DNA from: Coriobacteriia bacterium
GTDB lineage: Bacteria; Actinomycetota; Coriobacteriia; Coriobacteriales; Eggerthellaceae
Assembly: GCA_030526515.1 (NCBI GenBank)
Contig: JAUNCQ010000001.1
Location: 1-64,000, forward strand
Direction of reading: 5' to 3'
Length of the DNA stretch: 64,000 nucleotides
Shown here one piece after another: positions 34,514-41,595 of the stretch. The position numbers and the translations under genes are program-made. Position 1 is the stretch's first letter; every line of letters starts with the position of its first letter. The notes below the pieces were generated by a model. That model did not search any database. It had not been told where the DNA came from and was given only the letters and a program-made list of their open reading frames with translations.

Positions 34514-35284
34514 ATGCTCGAACTCAAGAACCTGTGCTTTGCTGTGCCCGCTGAGGACGGCCGGCCGGCAAAGACCATCATCGACGACCTGTCGCTGACC
34601 ATCCCCGATGACCGCTTCACCGTCATCACCGGTCCCAACGGCGGCGGCAAGTCCACCCTGGCCAAGCTGATCATGGGCATGGAGAAGCCCACCAGCGGCC
34701 AGATCGTCTTGAATGGGGAAGACATCACTGACCTGGACATCTCCGAGCGCGCCAAGCGCGGCATCGGCTACGGCTTCCAGCAGCCCGCCCGCTTCAAGGG
34801 CATGAAGGTCAAGAAGCTGCTGGACATTGCCGCCGGCCGCAAGCTGCCCATGCTAGCCTGCAACGAGTACCTGTCCAAGGTGGGCCTGTGCTCCGCCACG
34901 TGGCTGAGCCGCGAAGTCGACAAGAGCCTGTCCGGTGGCGAGGTCAAGCGCATCGAGATTGCCACGCTGCTGGCCCGCGACCCGAAGCTGGCCATCTACG
35001 ACGAGCCCGAGGCTGGCATCGACCTGTGGAGCTTCGACCGTCTGACCGAGACCTTCCGTGACATCCACGAGGCTCGCGACGGCCGCTCCATCGTGATCAT
35101 CAGCCACCAGGAGCGCATCATCCAGCTGGCGGACGAGGTCATCGTCCTGCGCGACGGCAAGATCAGCACCACCGGCACGCCCGACCAGATTATGCCTCAG
35201 CTGGGCTTTTCCCAGAAGGGGACCGGCTGCCCGCTGAGCACGCCCACTGAACTGCACAACACCGTTATTCCCACGACCTGCTAG
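34514..35284 (+). CDS. sufC: SufC-type ATPase of a minimal Suf (SMS-like) system
   Basis: A 256-residue ABC-type ATPase for Fe-S cluster assembly. Walker A is TGPNGGGKST with K46, the signature is LSGGEVKRIEIA, and Walker B ends in AIYDEPEAGID, the GID form typical of SufC. The ATG at 34514 follows AGTAGGA. Only one SufB-like gene follows, with no SufD, SufS or SufU, the layout of the two-gene minimal system (SmsCB) reported from anaerobes and archaea. Confidence 0.93.
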   Translation: MLELKNLCFAVPAEDGRPAKTIIDDLSLTIPDDRFTVITGPNGGGKSTLAKLIMGMEKPTSGQIVLNGEDITDLDISERAKRGIGYGFQQPARFKGMKVKKLLDIAAGRKLPMLACNEYLSKVGLCSATWLSREVDKSLSGGEVKRIEIATLLARDPKLAIYDEPEAGIDLWSFDRLTETFRDIHEARDGRSIVIISHQERIIQLADEVIVLRDGKISTTGTPDQIMPQLGFSQKGTGCPLSTPTELHNTVIPTTC

Positions 35285-35293
35285 GAGGCAATC

Positions 35294-36223
35294 ATGGCAG
35301 TCGATCTTTCCCCTATTGACGAAAACATGCTCAAGGAGCTCATGGGGCTCCACGGCATGCCGGCCGGCGCATTCAACATCCGCAAGGACGGCCAGCTGGT
35401 GCGCCGCAGCTCCTCTGCGTTCATCGACATCGAGACCAAGACCGACAACCCCGGCATCGACATCAAGATCAAGCCGGGCACCAAGGGCGAAAAGGTCTAC
35501 ATCCCGGTGATCGTGACCCAGTCCGGACTGACTGACGTGGTCTACAACACCTTCTACATCGGCGACGACTGCGACGTGGAGATCATCGCCGGCTGCGGCA
35601 TCCACAACGACGCCCACGACCCCGCCGAGCACGACGGCATCCATACCTTCTACATTGGCAAGAACAGCCGCGTGAGGTATGTGGAAAAGCACTTCGGCGA
35701 AGGCGATGGCGACGGCGTGCGCATCCTGAACCCCGTCACCAACGTGGAGATGGAGGAGAACTCATTCTGCGAGATGGAGCTGAGCCAGATCCGCGGCGTC
35801 ACCTCCACCGTGCGCGACACCAACGCCAAGCTCGAGGCCGGTGCCAAGCTGGTGCTGATCGAGAAGCTGCTGACCCACGGCGACCAGAAGGCCGAGTCCA
35901 ACATGAAGGTCGAGCTCAACGGCGACGACTCCAGCGTCCAGGTGATCAGCCGCAGCGTTGCCCAGGACAACTCCTACCAGGTGTTCAACCCGCTGGTCAT
36001 TGGCAACTGCGCCTGCCGCGGCCACGTCCAGTGCGACGCCATCCTCATGGGCAAGGCCCGCGTGACCGCCATCCCCGGCATCGAGGCCGCGCATGAGGAC
36101 GCCCAGCTGGTGCACGAGGCCGCCATCGGCAAGATCGCCGGCGACCAGATCATCAAGCTCATGACCCTGGGCCTGACCGAGGAAGAGGCCGAGCAGGAGA
36201 TCCTGGAGGACTTCCTGTCCTAG
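35294..36223 (+). CDS. sufB: SufB/SufD-like scaffold protein
   Basis: A 309-residue beta-helix protein, shorter than the usual SufB (about 470). It retains the C-terminal hallmark AAHEDAQLVHEAAIGKIAGDQ and cysteines in NCACRGHVQC that could ligate a cluster. Nine bases separate it from sufC, after the ribosome binding site CTAGGAGG. A strong intrinsic terminator at 36245-36280 closes the operon. It should act with the ATPase as a homodimeric scaffold. Confidence 0.9.
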   Translation: MAVDLSPIDENMLKELMGLHGMPAGAFNIRKDGQLVRRSSSAFIDIETKTDNPGIDIKIKPGTKGEKVYIPVIVTQSGLTDVVYNTFYIGDDCDVEIIAGCGIHNDAHDPAEHDGIHTFYIGKNSRVRYVEKHFGEGDGDGVRILNPVTNVEMEENSFCEMELSQIRGVTSTVRDTNAKLEAGAKLVLIEKLLTHGDQKAESNMKVELNGDDSSVQVISRSVAQDNSYQVFNPLVIGNCACRGHVQCDAILMGKARVTAIPGIEAAHEDAQLVHEAAIGKIAGDQIIKLMTLGLTEEEAEQEILEDFLS

Positions 36224-36244
36224 CCGAAGCCTACGTAGCAGAAG

Positions 36245-36286
36245 GCCCCGTGACTTGGACCAGGTTCCGAGTCACGGGGCTTTTTT
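36245..36286 (+). terminator. Intrinsic terminator of the suf operon
   Basis: GCCCCGTGACT and AGTCACGGGGC are perfect arms (36245-36255 and 36270-36280), followed by TTTTTT. This is the most canonical terminator in the window. Confidence 0.92.
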
Positions 36287-36340
36287 GTTCCCGAGCTCAG
36301 TCAATCTGCCTTTGGGCGAAAAAGCCTTCGGGTGAAAAAG

Positions 36341-36364
36341 AAGGGCCCGCAGCTGCGGGCCCTT
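36341..36364 (-). terminator. Terminator of ahcY
   Basis: The palindrome AAGGGCCCGCAG/CTGCGGGCCCTT (36341-36364) is followed on the minus strand by CTTTTTC. A GGGCGAAA copy lies at 36314-36321 beyond it. Confidence 0.8.
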
Positions 36365-36388
36365 CGTCGCGTCTATGGTGTCCAAGGA

Positions 36389-37636
36389 TTAGAAGTTCCA
36401 GGAGTTCATGTAGGCGATCTGCTCCTCGGTGAGCTCGTCAATGGTCACGCCCAGGGTCTCCAGCTTCACGCGGGCAACGCCGTCGTCGATGGCGGAGGGC
36501 ACGTCGTAGACCTTGTTCTCCAGCTCGTCGGCATGCTTGTACAGGTACTCGGCTGCCAGCGCCTGGTTGGCGAAGGACATGTCCATGACGGATGCCGGAT
36601 GGCCCTCGGCGCAGGCCAGGTTCACCAGGCGGCCCTGAGCCAGGACCACGATCTTGCGGCCGTCGGCCAGGGTGTACTCGTCCACCAGCGGCTTCAGCTC
36701 GACCTTGCTGACGGCGTTTTCCTCCAGCCAGACCAGGTTGATCTCGGAGTCGAAGTGACCGGAGTTGCACAGGATTGCGCCGTCCTTCATGTTCTCGAAG
36801 GCAGGGGCGTCGACGACCTTGCAGTTGCCGGTGACGGTGACCCACACGTCGGCCTGCTTGGCAGCCTCGGCTGCGGGCAGGACCTCGTAGCCCTCCATGT
36901 AGGCCTCCAGGGCAGCCAGCGGGTCGACCTCGCACACGATGACCTTCATGCCCATGCCCTTGGCGCGCAGTGCCAGGCCGGAGCCGCAGTGGCCGTAGCC
37001 GCTGATGACGATGGTGCGGCCGCACAGCAGGCGGTTGGTGGCGCGGACGATGCCGTCCAGGGTGGACTGGCCGGTGCCGTAGTGGTTGTCGAAGAAGTGC
37101 TTGGTGTTGGCGTCGTTGATGTTGAACACCGGGTAGCCAAGGGAGCCGTCAGCCTCCATGGCCTGCAGGCGCACCACGCCGGTGGTGGTTTCCTCGGTGC
37201 CGCCGATGACGCCGGCCAGCTTGTCGGTGAAGCGGGTGTGCAGGGCGGTGTCCAGGTCGGCGCCGTCGTCCATGACGATCTGCGGGTCGGTGCCTACCAC
37301 GGCGTCGATGTGCTTCATGTAGGTTTCCGTGTCCTCGCCGGTGATGGCGTACACGTCGACGCCGTAGTACTTGACCAGCGCGGCGGCGGTGTCGTCCTGG
37401 GTGGACAGGGGGTTGCTGGCGCACAGGGTGACCTTGGCGCCGGATGCCACCAGGGCGCGCATCAGGTTCGCGGTCTCGGTGGTCACGTGCATGCAGGCGC
37501 CGATGCGGACGCCCTCCAGGGGCTTCTCGGCCTCGAAGCGCTCGCGGATGCGCTCGAGCACCGGCATGTCGCGGGCCGCCCACTCGATACGGGCCTTGCC
37601 GGCTTCTGCCAGCTCGATGTTGCGAATGTCGCTCAT
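36389..37636 (-). CDS. ahcY: Adenosylhomocysteinase
   Basis: Hydrolyses S-adenosylhomocysteine to adenosine and homocysteine, removing the by-product of methylation. The 415-residue protein has [28 protein letters not shown], the NAD-binding [19 protein letters not shown] and [12 protein letters not shown]. It lacks the roughly 40-residue insertion of eukaryotic and many proteobacterial enzymes, as in archaeal and thermophile forms. It is monocistronic with its own terminator. No SAH riboswitch is evident in its leader. Confidence 0.94.
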   Translation of the reverse strand: MSDIRNIELAEAGKARIEWAARDMPVLERIRERFEAEKPLEGVRIGACMHVTTETANLMRALVASGAKVTLCASNPLSTQDDTAAALVKYYGVDVYAITGEDTETYMKHIDAVVGTDPQIVMDDGADLDTALHTRFTDKLAGVIGGTEETTTGVVRLQAMEADGSLGYPVFNINDANTKHFFDNHYGTGQSTLDGIVRATNRLLCGRTIVISGYGHCGSGLALRAKGMGMKVIVCEVDPLAALEAYMEGYEVLPAAEAAKQADVWVTVTGNCKVVDAPAFENMKDGAILCNSGHFDSEINLVWLEENAVSKVELKPLVDEYTLADGRKIVVLAQGRLVNLACAEGHPASVMDMSFANQALAAEYLYKHADELENKVYDVPSAIDDGVARVKLETLGVTIDELTEEQIAYMNSWNF

Positions 37637-37937
37637 GTGTTCTCCTGTTACGTTCGTTTTCTTTCGCCCGAAGAAAAATGAGGTTCGGACGGGTTTTCAC
37701 ATAGACCAGCAGATTCTAGCACGCGAACGGGGGAATCACAGGCATCGGTTCGGTTGCGCAGCATATTCTTAGGCGGTCGCCGAAGGCTGGCTGCTCGCTG
37801 ACGGGAATACACGAAATCGCTAGAACTATTCAGAGGGGCAGGCCGTATAATTTCAGAACCTACGTGCATTCACGTGAGCGTCGTCGTGCCCTGAGGACTG
37901 CGACGACATTAATAATTAGAGCAAGGAGCGAAATACG
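37637..37937. other. Divergent intergenic region, ahcY to glycosyltransferase
   Basis: This 301-base region carries both promoters. TTTCGCCC is at 37662-37669 in the ahcY leader. A perfect TATAAT is at 37846-37851 for the + gene, 87 bases before its start. The leader then has a hairpin GTCGTCG (37880-37886) with CGACGAC (37901-37907), followed by the A/T-rich ATTAATAATTAG. A role as an attenuator is possible but unproved. Confidence 0.5.
37846..37851 (+). promoter_or_regulatory. -10 box (TATAAT) for the glycosyltransferase gene
   Basis: A perfect -10 hexamer without a recognisable -35, about 87 bases before the GTG start. Confidence 0.5.
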
Positions 37938-39281
37938 GTGATTGGGCAGATCCTGTCTCAGATGACCTTCGTGGACATCTTCAACATCTGCGTGTTTCTG
38001 ATTTTTACGCTGTGCTACTTCTATCAGATCGTGTACGTGCTGGTGTCGCTGACCCGCAAGCCGCCGGCGGTCGAGGCCAAGACGAACCATCGCTACGCGG
38101 TGCTGATCTCCGCCCGCAACGAAAGCGCGGTCATTGCGGACCTGATCCGGAGCATCCGCTCCCAGAACTACCCGCAGGAGCTCATCGACATCTTTCTGGT
38201 GGCCGACAACTGCACCGACAACACCGCCGAGGTTGCCCGCAACGCCGGCGCCGTGGTGTACGAGCGCCACAACAAGCAGAAGGTGGGCAAGGGCTACGGC
38301 CTGGAGTTCCTGATCGAGCACATCTGGCGGGACTATCCGGATGCCGGCCACGAGGCCTACTTCGTGTTCGACGCCGATAACGTGCTGGACGTGAACTACT
38401 TCCGCGAGATGAACAAGACCTTCGACTCCGGCGCCGTGGCGTCCACCAGCTACCGCAACTCCAAGAACTACGAGTCCAACTGGATCTCCGCGGGCTACGC
38501 CACCTGGTTCCTGCGTGAGGCCAAGTTCCTGTCCCAGGCCCGCTACACCCTGAACACCAGCTGCGTGATCAGCGGCACCGGCTTCTTCATCTCCGCCGAC
38601 GTTATCAAGCGCGAGGGCGGCTGGAAGTGGCACCTGCTGACGGAGGACATCGAGTTCTCCGCCAACACCATCATCCGCGGCGAGCGCATTGCCTACTGTC
38701 CCACCGCTATTCTGTACGACGAGCAGCCGGTGACCTTCCGCGACGCCTGGAACCAGCGCTTCCGCTGGGCCAAGGGCTTCTACCAGGTGTTCTGGCACTA
38801 CGGCCCCCGCCTGCTGAAGGGCGCGCTGTTCGGCAAGAAGGGCACCCGCTTCGCCTGCTATGACATGCTCATGACGGTTTCGCCCGCCATGCTCCTGACC
38901 GTGATCACCGTGGTGTTCAACGCCATGATCCTGATCATGGGCGCCATGGGCCTGCTGACCGTGGGCACGGCGTTGACGTCGTCGGCATCGTCCATCTTCT
39001 TCTGCTTCTTCAACTACTCGCTGTTCATGTTCTTCTTCGGCGTGCTGACCACGTACACCGAGTGGGACTCCATCCACGCGAAGAAGTCCAAGAAGATCGC
39101 GTACCTGTTCACCTTCCCGCTGTTCATGCTGACCTACATCCCCATTGCCCTGGTGGCGCTGGTCAAGAAGGCCGAGTGGAAGCAGATCAAGCACAGCATC
39201 TCCGTGGACGTGGACCGCTTCGCCAACGCGGCCGAGCGTCCCTCGGAGGGCATGCTGCAGGAGCGGGGCAAGGCCGAGTAG
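37938..39281 (+). CDS. Membrane glycosyltransferase family 2 (processive type)
   Basis: A 447-residue membrane protein. One helix precedes the catalytic domain (CVFLIFTLCYFYQIVYVLV), and three or more follow it. The GT-A domain has ADNCTDNT, DADN as the DxD motif, TEDIEFS and QRFRWAKGF (QxxRW). This set marks processive beta-glycosyltransferases such as cellulose, poly-GlcNAc or hyaluronan synthases. GTG is used as start, after AAGGAG. No export or modification gene accompanies it, so the polymer is unknown. Confidence 0.87.
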   Translation: MIGQILSQMTFVDIFNICVFLIFTLCYFYQIVYVLVSLTRKPPAVEAKTNHRYAVLISARNESAVIADLIRSIRSQNYPQELIDIFLVADNCTDNTAEVARNAGAVVYERHNKQKVGKGYGLEFLIEHIWRDYPDAGHEAYFVFDADNVLDVNYFREMNKTFDSGAVASTSYRNSKNYESNWISAGYATWFLREAKFLSQARYTLNTSCVISGTGFFISADVIKREGGWKWHLLTEDIEFSANTIIRGERIAYCPTAILYDEQPVTFRDAWNQRFRWAKGFYQVFWHYGPRLLKGALFGKKGTRFACYDMLMTVSPAMLLTVITVVFNAMILIMGAMGLLTVGTALTSSASSIFFCFFNYSLFMFFFGVLTTYTEWDSIHAKKSKKIAYLFTFPLFMLTYIPIALVALVKKAEWKQIKHSISVDVDRFANAAERPSEGMLQERGKAE

Positions 39282-39308
39282 CCCGCTCGTACAATCCAAT
39301 GGCATCGG

Positions 39309-39335
39309 AGCGCCGTCCCTTGGGGCGGCGCTTTT
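39309..39335. terminator. Terminator between convergent genes
   Basis: AGCGCCG (39309-39315) and CGGCGCT (39326-39332) form a hairpin followed by TTTT on the + strand. It ends the glycosyltransferase transcript and may also act on comFC. Confidence 0.75.
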
Positions 39336-39339
39336 GCGT

Positions 39340-40116
39340 TCAGACCCGCAGGAAGGTCACGCAGCGGACCCGCTCCACCCCTTGGGCCCGTAGGGCGCTG
39401 GCGGCGGCGAACAGGGTGGCCCCGGTGGTCATGACGTCGTCCATCAGCAGCACTTCCTGCAAGGGGGCGAAAGAATCCTCCTGCATCTTGCCGGCGGGCC
39501 CGCGCCCTGAGCCCCGCCCCTGCTCCTGGAAGACGCGGCGCATGTTGGCAAAGCGCTCCGAACGGGACAGGCCGCGTTGGTCGGTGCTGCGGGGGCGGGC
39601 CAGCAGGGGAGCAATGGGCAGCCCGCAGCGGGCGGAGAGCTCCTGGGCCAGCTCCTGGGTGTGGTCGAAGCCGCGGCGGCGCACGGCGGCCTTCGTGGCG
39701 GGGACGAAGGTGAGGGCCTGGCAGGACTCCTTCCACTCCGGCATCAGGGCGTCGTCCATGAGCTGGGCCATGATAGGGGCCAAAGCCTTGACCCCGTGGT
39801 CCTTGTAGGCGCGGGGGATGCGTGCGGTGGAGGCGTCGAACATGAGGGCGCTGGTGCAGCTGGCGAAGGGCAGCTCGGAAAGGCCGCCCGCCGCCATCAT
39901 GACCGGGTTGCACTCGGTGCACTGGACCCGGCCGAACGCCGCCCCGCAGCGGGGGCAGGCGCGCCAAGGATCAAGATAGGGCAGCAGGCGGAGGCAGCGC
40001 GTGCAGAGCACGGTCCCCGGGTGATCGCACATGACGCAGCGCGTGGGCCAGAGCGCTTCCAGCAATGGTTCCTTGATATGTGATGCTGAAATGCGTTTTC
40101 CGCCGCTGCTGCCCAT
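39340..40116 (-). CDS. comFC: ComF family phosphoribosyltransferase-like competence protein
   Basis: A 258-residue protein. N-terminal zinc cysteines are CVMCDHPGTVLCTRC, CPRCG and CTEC; the C-terminal part is a PRTase fold with VLLMDDVMTTGATL. In naturally competent bacteria ComFC assists uptake of transforming DNA, although the family is also found outside competence. A 25-residue Gly/Arg-rich insert precedes the PRTase motif and overlaps a GGGCGAAA copy at 39465-39472. In Firmicutes the usual order is comFC-hpf(raiA)-secA-prfB; here no hpf is present. Confidence 0.9.
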   Translation of the reverse strand: MGSSGGKRISASHIKEPLLEALWPTRCVMCDHPGTVLCTRCLRLLPYLDPWRACPRCGAAFGRVQCTECNPVMMAAGGLSELPFASCTSALMFDASTARIPRAYKDHGVKALAPIMAQLMDDALMPEWKESCQALTFVPATKAAVRRRGFDHTQELAQELSARCGLPIAPLLARPRSTDQRGLSRSERFANMRRVFQEQGRGSGRGPAGKMQEDSFAPLQEVLLMDDVMTTGATLFAAASALRAQGVERVRCVTFLRV

Positions 40117-40362
40117 GGTCTAATCATAGCGAGAGAACCTTGGGCGAAACTCACGCAGACCTGCTGCCAAACTGGGGCGGATTCCACTTGGGTTCCCTGC
40201 GAATTCCCGTTGGATTCAGGTTCCGTTCCGATCCGGGCTTGGTGCGCCTCAGGCGCTCGAAACGCATCTTTCGTCCCTTTGGATGCGGAGCGTGCGAGCT
40301 GGGGGATATTGAATTATCCGTGGGGTTTGCCTTGCGTATTGGCGGCGTCTGGTATAATTGCA
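40117..40362. other. Non-coding region between comFC and the candidate RNA
   Basis: No gene is supportable. It holds GGGCGAAA at 40142-40149, TTTCGTCC at 40269-40276 and a small dyad GGATA/TATCC around 40304-40319, just upstream of the -10 box TATAAT at 40353. The open frame at 40080-40490 is judged spurious. Confidence 0.5.
40353..40358 (+). promoter_or_regulatory. -10 box (TATAAT) of the candidate RNA gene
   Basis: TATAAT preceded by TGG (an extended -10 form), about 7 bases before the first base of the closing stem. No convincing -35. Confidence 0.6.
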
Positions 40363-40619
40363 GGGCTTTCCTTGGGTCTGTAGTTGCGAGGAGGCCTGAA
40401 AACGGCCTTCTTCAGTCCATGACAGACGCGGTCAAAGGGATCCACGTAAGCCGGCGGACTTGTCCGTCGCGCGATCATGGCGCGTCCTAGAGGTAAGTCG
40501 CACCGCTCGATTACCTTACTCTACGCGGTCAAATGCCGCGCGGGCGAGAGGGTACCAGGTTCACGCTTGGCCCCAGTGCGCGAGTGTGGGGGCAAAGACT
40601 AGGTCAGCCAGGGAAAGCC
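40363..40619 (+). ncRNA. Candidate structured RNA, possibly the raiA motif
   Basis: The first 12-13 bases (GGCTTTCCTTGG) pair with the last ones (CCAGGGAAAGCC) to close a 257-nucleotide domain. Inside are several hairpins: GAGGAGGCC with GGCCTTCTTC, GGCGGA with TCCGTC, GCGC with GCGC, TAGAGGTAA with TTACCTTACTCTA (bulged), and CGCGG with CCGCG. A TATAAT box precedes it and the ribosome binding site CGGAGG of the next gene follows 16 bases after it. It sits between comFC and secA-prfB, where raiA/hpf normally lies; the raiA-motif RNA is known to be linked to raiA or comFC. No match to lysine, cobalamin, T-box, SRP or RNase P RNA was seen. The identity is inferred, not proved. Confidence 0.5.
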
Positions 40620-40647
40620 ATGAAGCGAATGAAACGGAGGCTTGCAA

Positions 40648-41472
40648 ATGAAGCGTTGGGGAGTGGCTGTTGCCGTAGCAATGGCGTCTCTGTTCGCGCT
40701 GTTCGCCCTGGCGGGCTGCAGCGCTGAGGAGGAGTACGTTCCGTCGTCCAAGGACCCGGTCGTGACCACGCCGGTCATCGGGCAGGAAGGCGTCTTGCGC
40801 GTGGGCGTGAACACCGGCAACCCCCCGCTGGCAGGCCAGACCTCTGAGATCGTGGGCATTGACGTTGACGTGGCCTCTGCCCTTGCGGACGAAATGGGCC
40901 TGAAGGTCGAGGTCGTGGACGTTGCCGCCAGCCCCGTGGAGGCCCTGACCAAGGGCACCGTGGACGTGGTGCTGGGCGTGGCATCCACCACTTCCGACAA
41001 GAGCATGTGGAAGTCCGCCACCTACCTGCCCACTGCCGTGGCGCTGTTCGCCACCTCTCCTGACGCGGGCATGCCCACCAAGGGCGATGGCAAGAAGATC
41101 GCCAGCCAGGCATCGTCCATGAGCGCCTACTCCGCCACCGAGGCCTTCGGCAAGAGCGCGGTTCGCTCCTCCGCTGACCTGCAGAGCGCCTTCAACGAGC
41201 TGTCCGCCGGCACCGTGGACTACGTGGCTGCCGACGCCATCATCGGCCACTACGCCGCCAACACCTCCGGCCTGGACGTGACCGTGGTGGGCCTGATCGG
41301 CAAGCCCTCCGGCTACAAGGCCGGCGTGCTGGCCAGCAACAAGGAGCTGTGCAGCCAGGTCAAGAAGAACCTGAAGGCACTGAGCGACGGCGGCGTCATC
41401 TCCGCCATCGAGAAGAAGTGGCTGGGCTCCTCCCTGAACCTGTCCCAGGTCCAGACCGTGAAGGCCTCCTAG
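40648..41472 (+). CDS. Amino-acid ABC transporter substrate-binding lipoprotein
   Basis: A 274-residue lipoprotein: signal peptide MKRWGVAVAVAMASLFALFA, lipobox LAGC, then a family 3 solute-binding domain (VLRVGVNTGNPPLAG, IDVDVASALADEMG). No permease or ATPase gene adjoins it, so it may serve a transporter elsewhere or act as a sensor. The ATG follows CGGAGG 7 bases upstream, immediately after the closed RNA domain. A terminator at 41500-41538 follows. Which amino acid it binds is unknown. Confidence 0.88.
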   Translation: MKRWGVAVAVAMASLFALFALAGCSAEEEYVPSSKDPVVTTPVIGQEGVLRVGVNTGNPPLAGQTSEIVGIDVDVASALADEMGLKVEVVDVAASPVEALTKGTVDVVLGVASTTSDKSMWKSATYLPTAVALFATSPDAGMPTKGDGKKIASQASSMSAYSATEAFGKSAVRSSADLQSAFNELSAGTVDYVAADAIIGHYAANTSGLDVTVVGLIGKPSGYKAGVLASNKELCSQVKKNLKALSDGGVISAIEKKWLGSSLNLSQVQTVKAS

Positions 41473-41499
41473 CCGCGGTTCCTCCGCCATAGAATCCGA

Positions 41500-41538
41500 A
41501 AGGCCCTCCCGGCGCGTCAGCTGCCGGGCGGGCCTTTT
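41500..41538 (+). terminator. Terminator of the solute-binding protein gene
   Basis: AAGGCCC and GGCGGGCCTT with an inner CCCGGC/GCCGGG stem, followed by TTTT. Confidence 0.8.
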
Positions 41539-41558
41539 GCATGCAGGGCGAAAGAAAA

Positions 41559-41587
41559 GCCCGCCCGGGCCGAGGCCGCGGGCGGGC
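41559..41587 (-). terminator. Terminator of the M16C peptidase gene
   Basis: GCCCGCCCG and CGGGCGGGC arms. On the minus strand the stem is followed by TTTTCTTTC, and a GGGCGAAA copy (41546-41553) forms part of that tail. Confidence 0.75.
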
Positions 41588-41595
41588 TAGGGACG

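Noticed and set aside
37637-37760. SAH riboswitch before ahcY
   Set aside because: The leader has a weak hairpin but none of the conserved SAH aptamer bases I could recognise.
40363-40619. T-box, lysine or cobalamin riboswitch, SRP RNA, RNase P RNA or tmRNA
   Set aside because: The conserved core sequences of those classes were looked for and not found.
40620-40647. ATG at 40620 as start of the lipoprotein
   Set aside because: It is out of frame with the signal peptide; the ATG at 40648 has a proper ribosome binding site.
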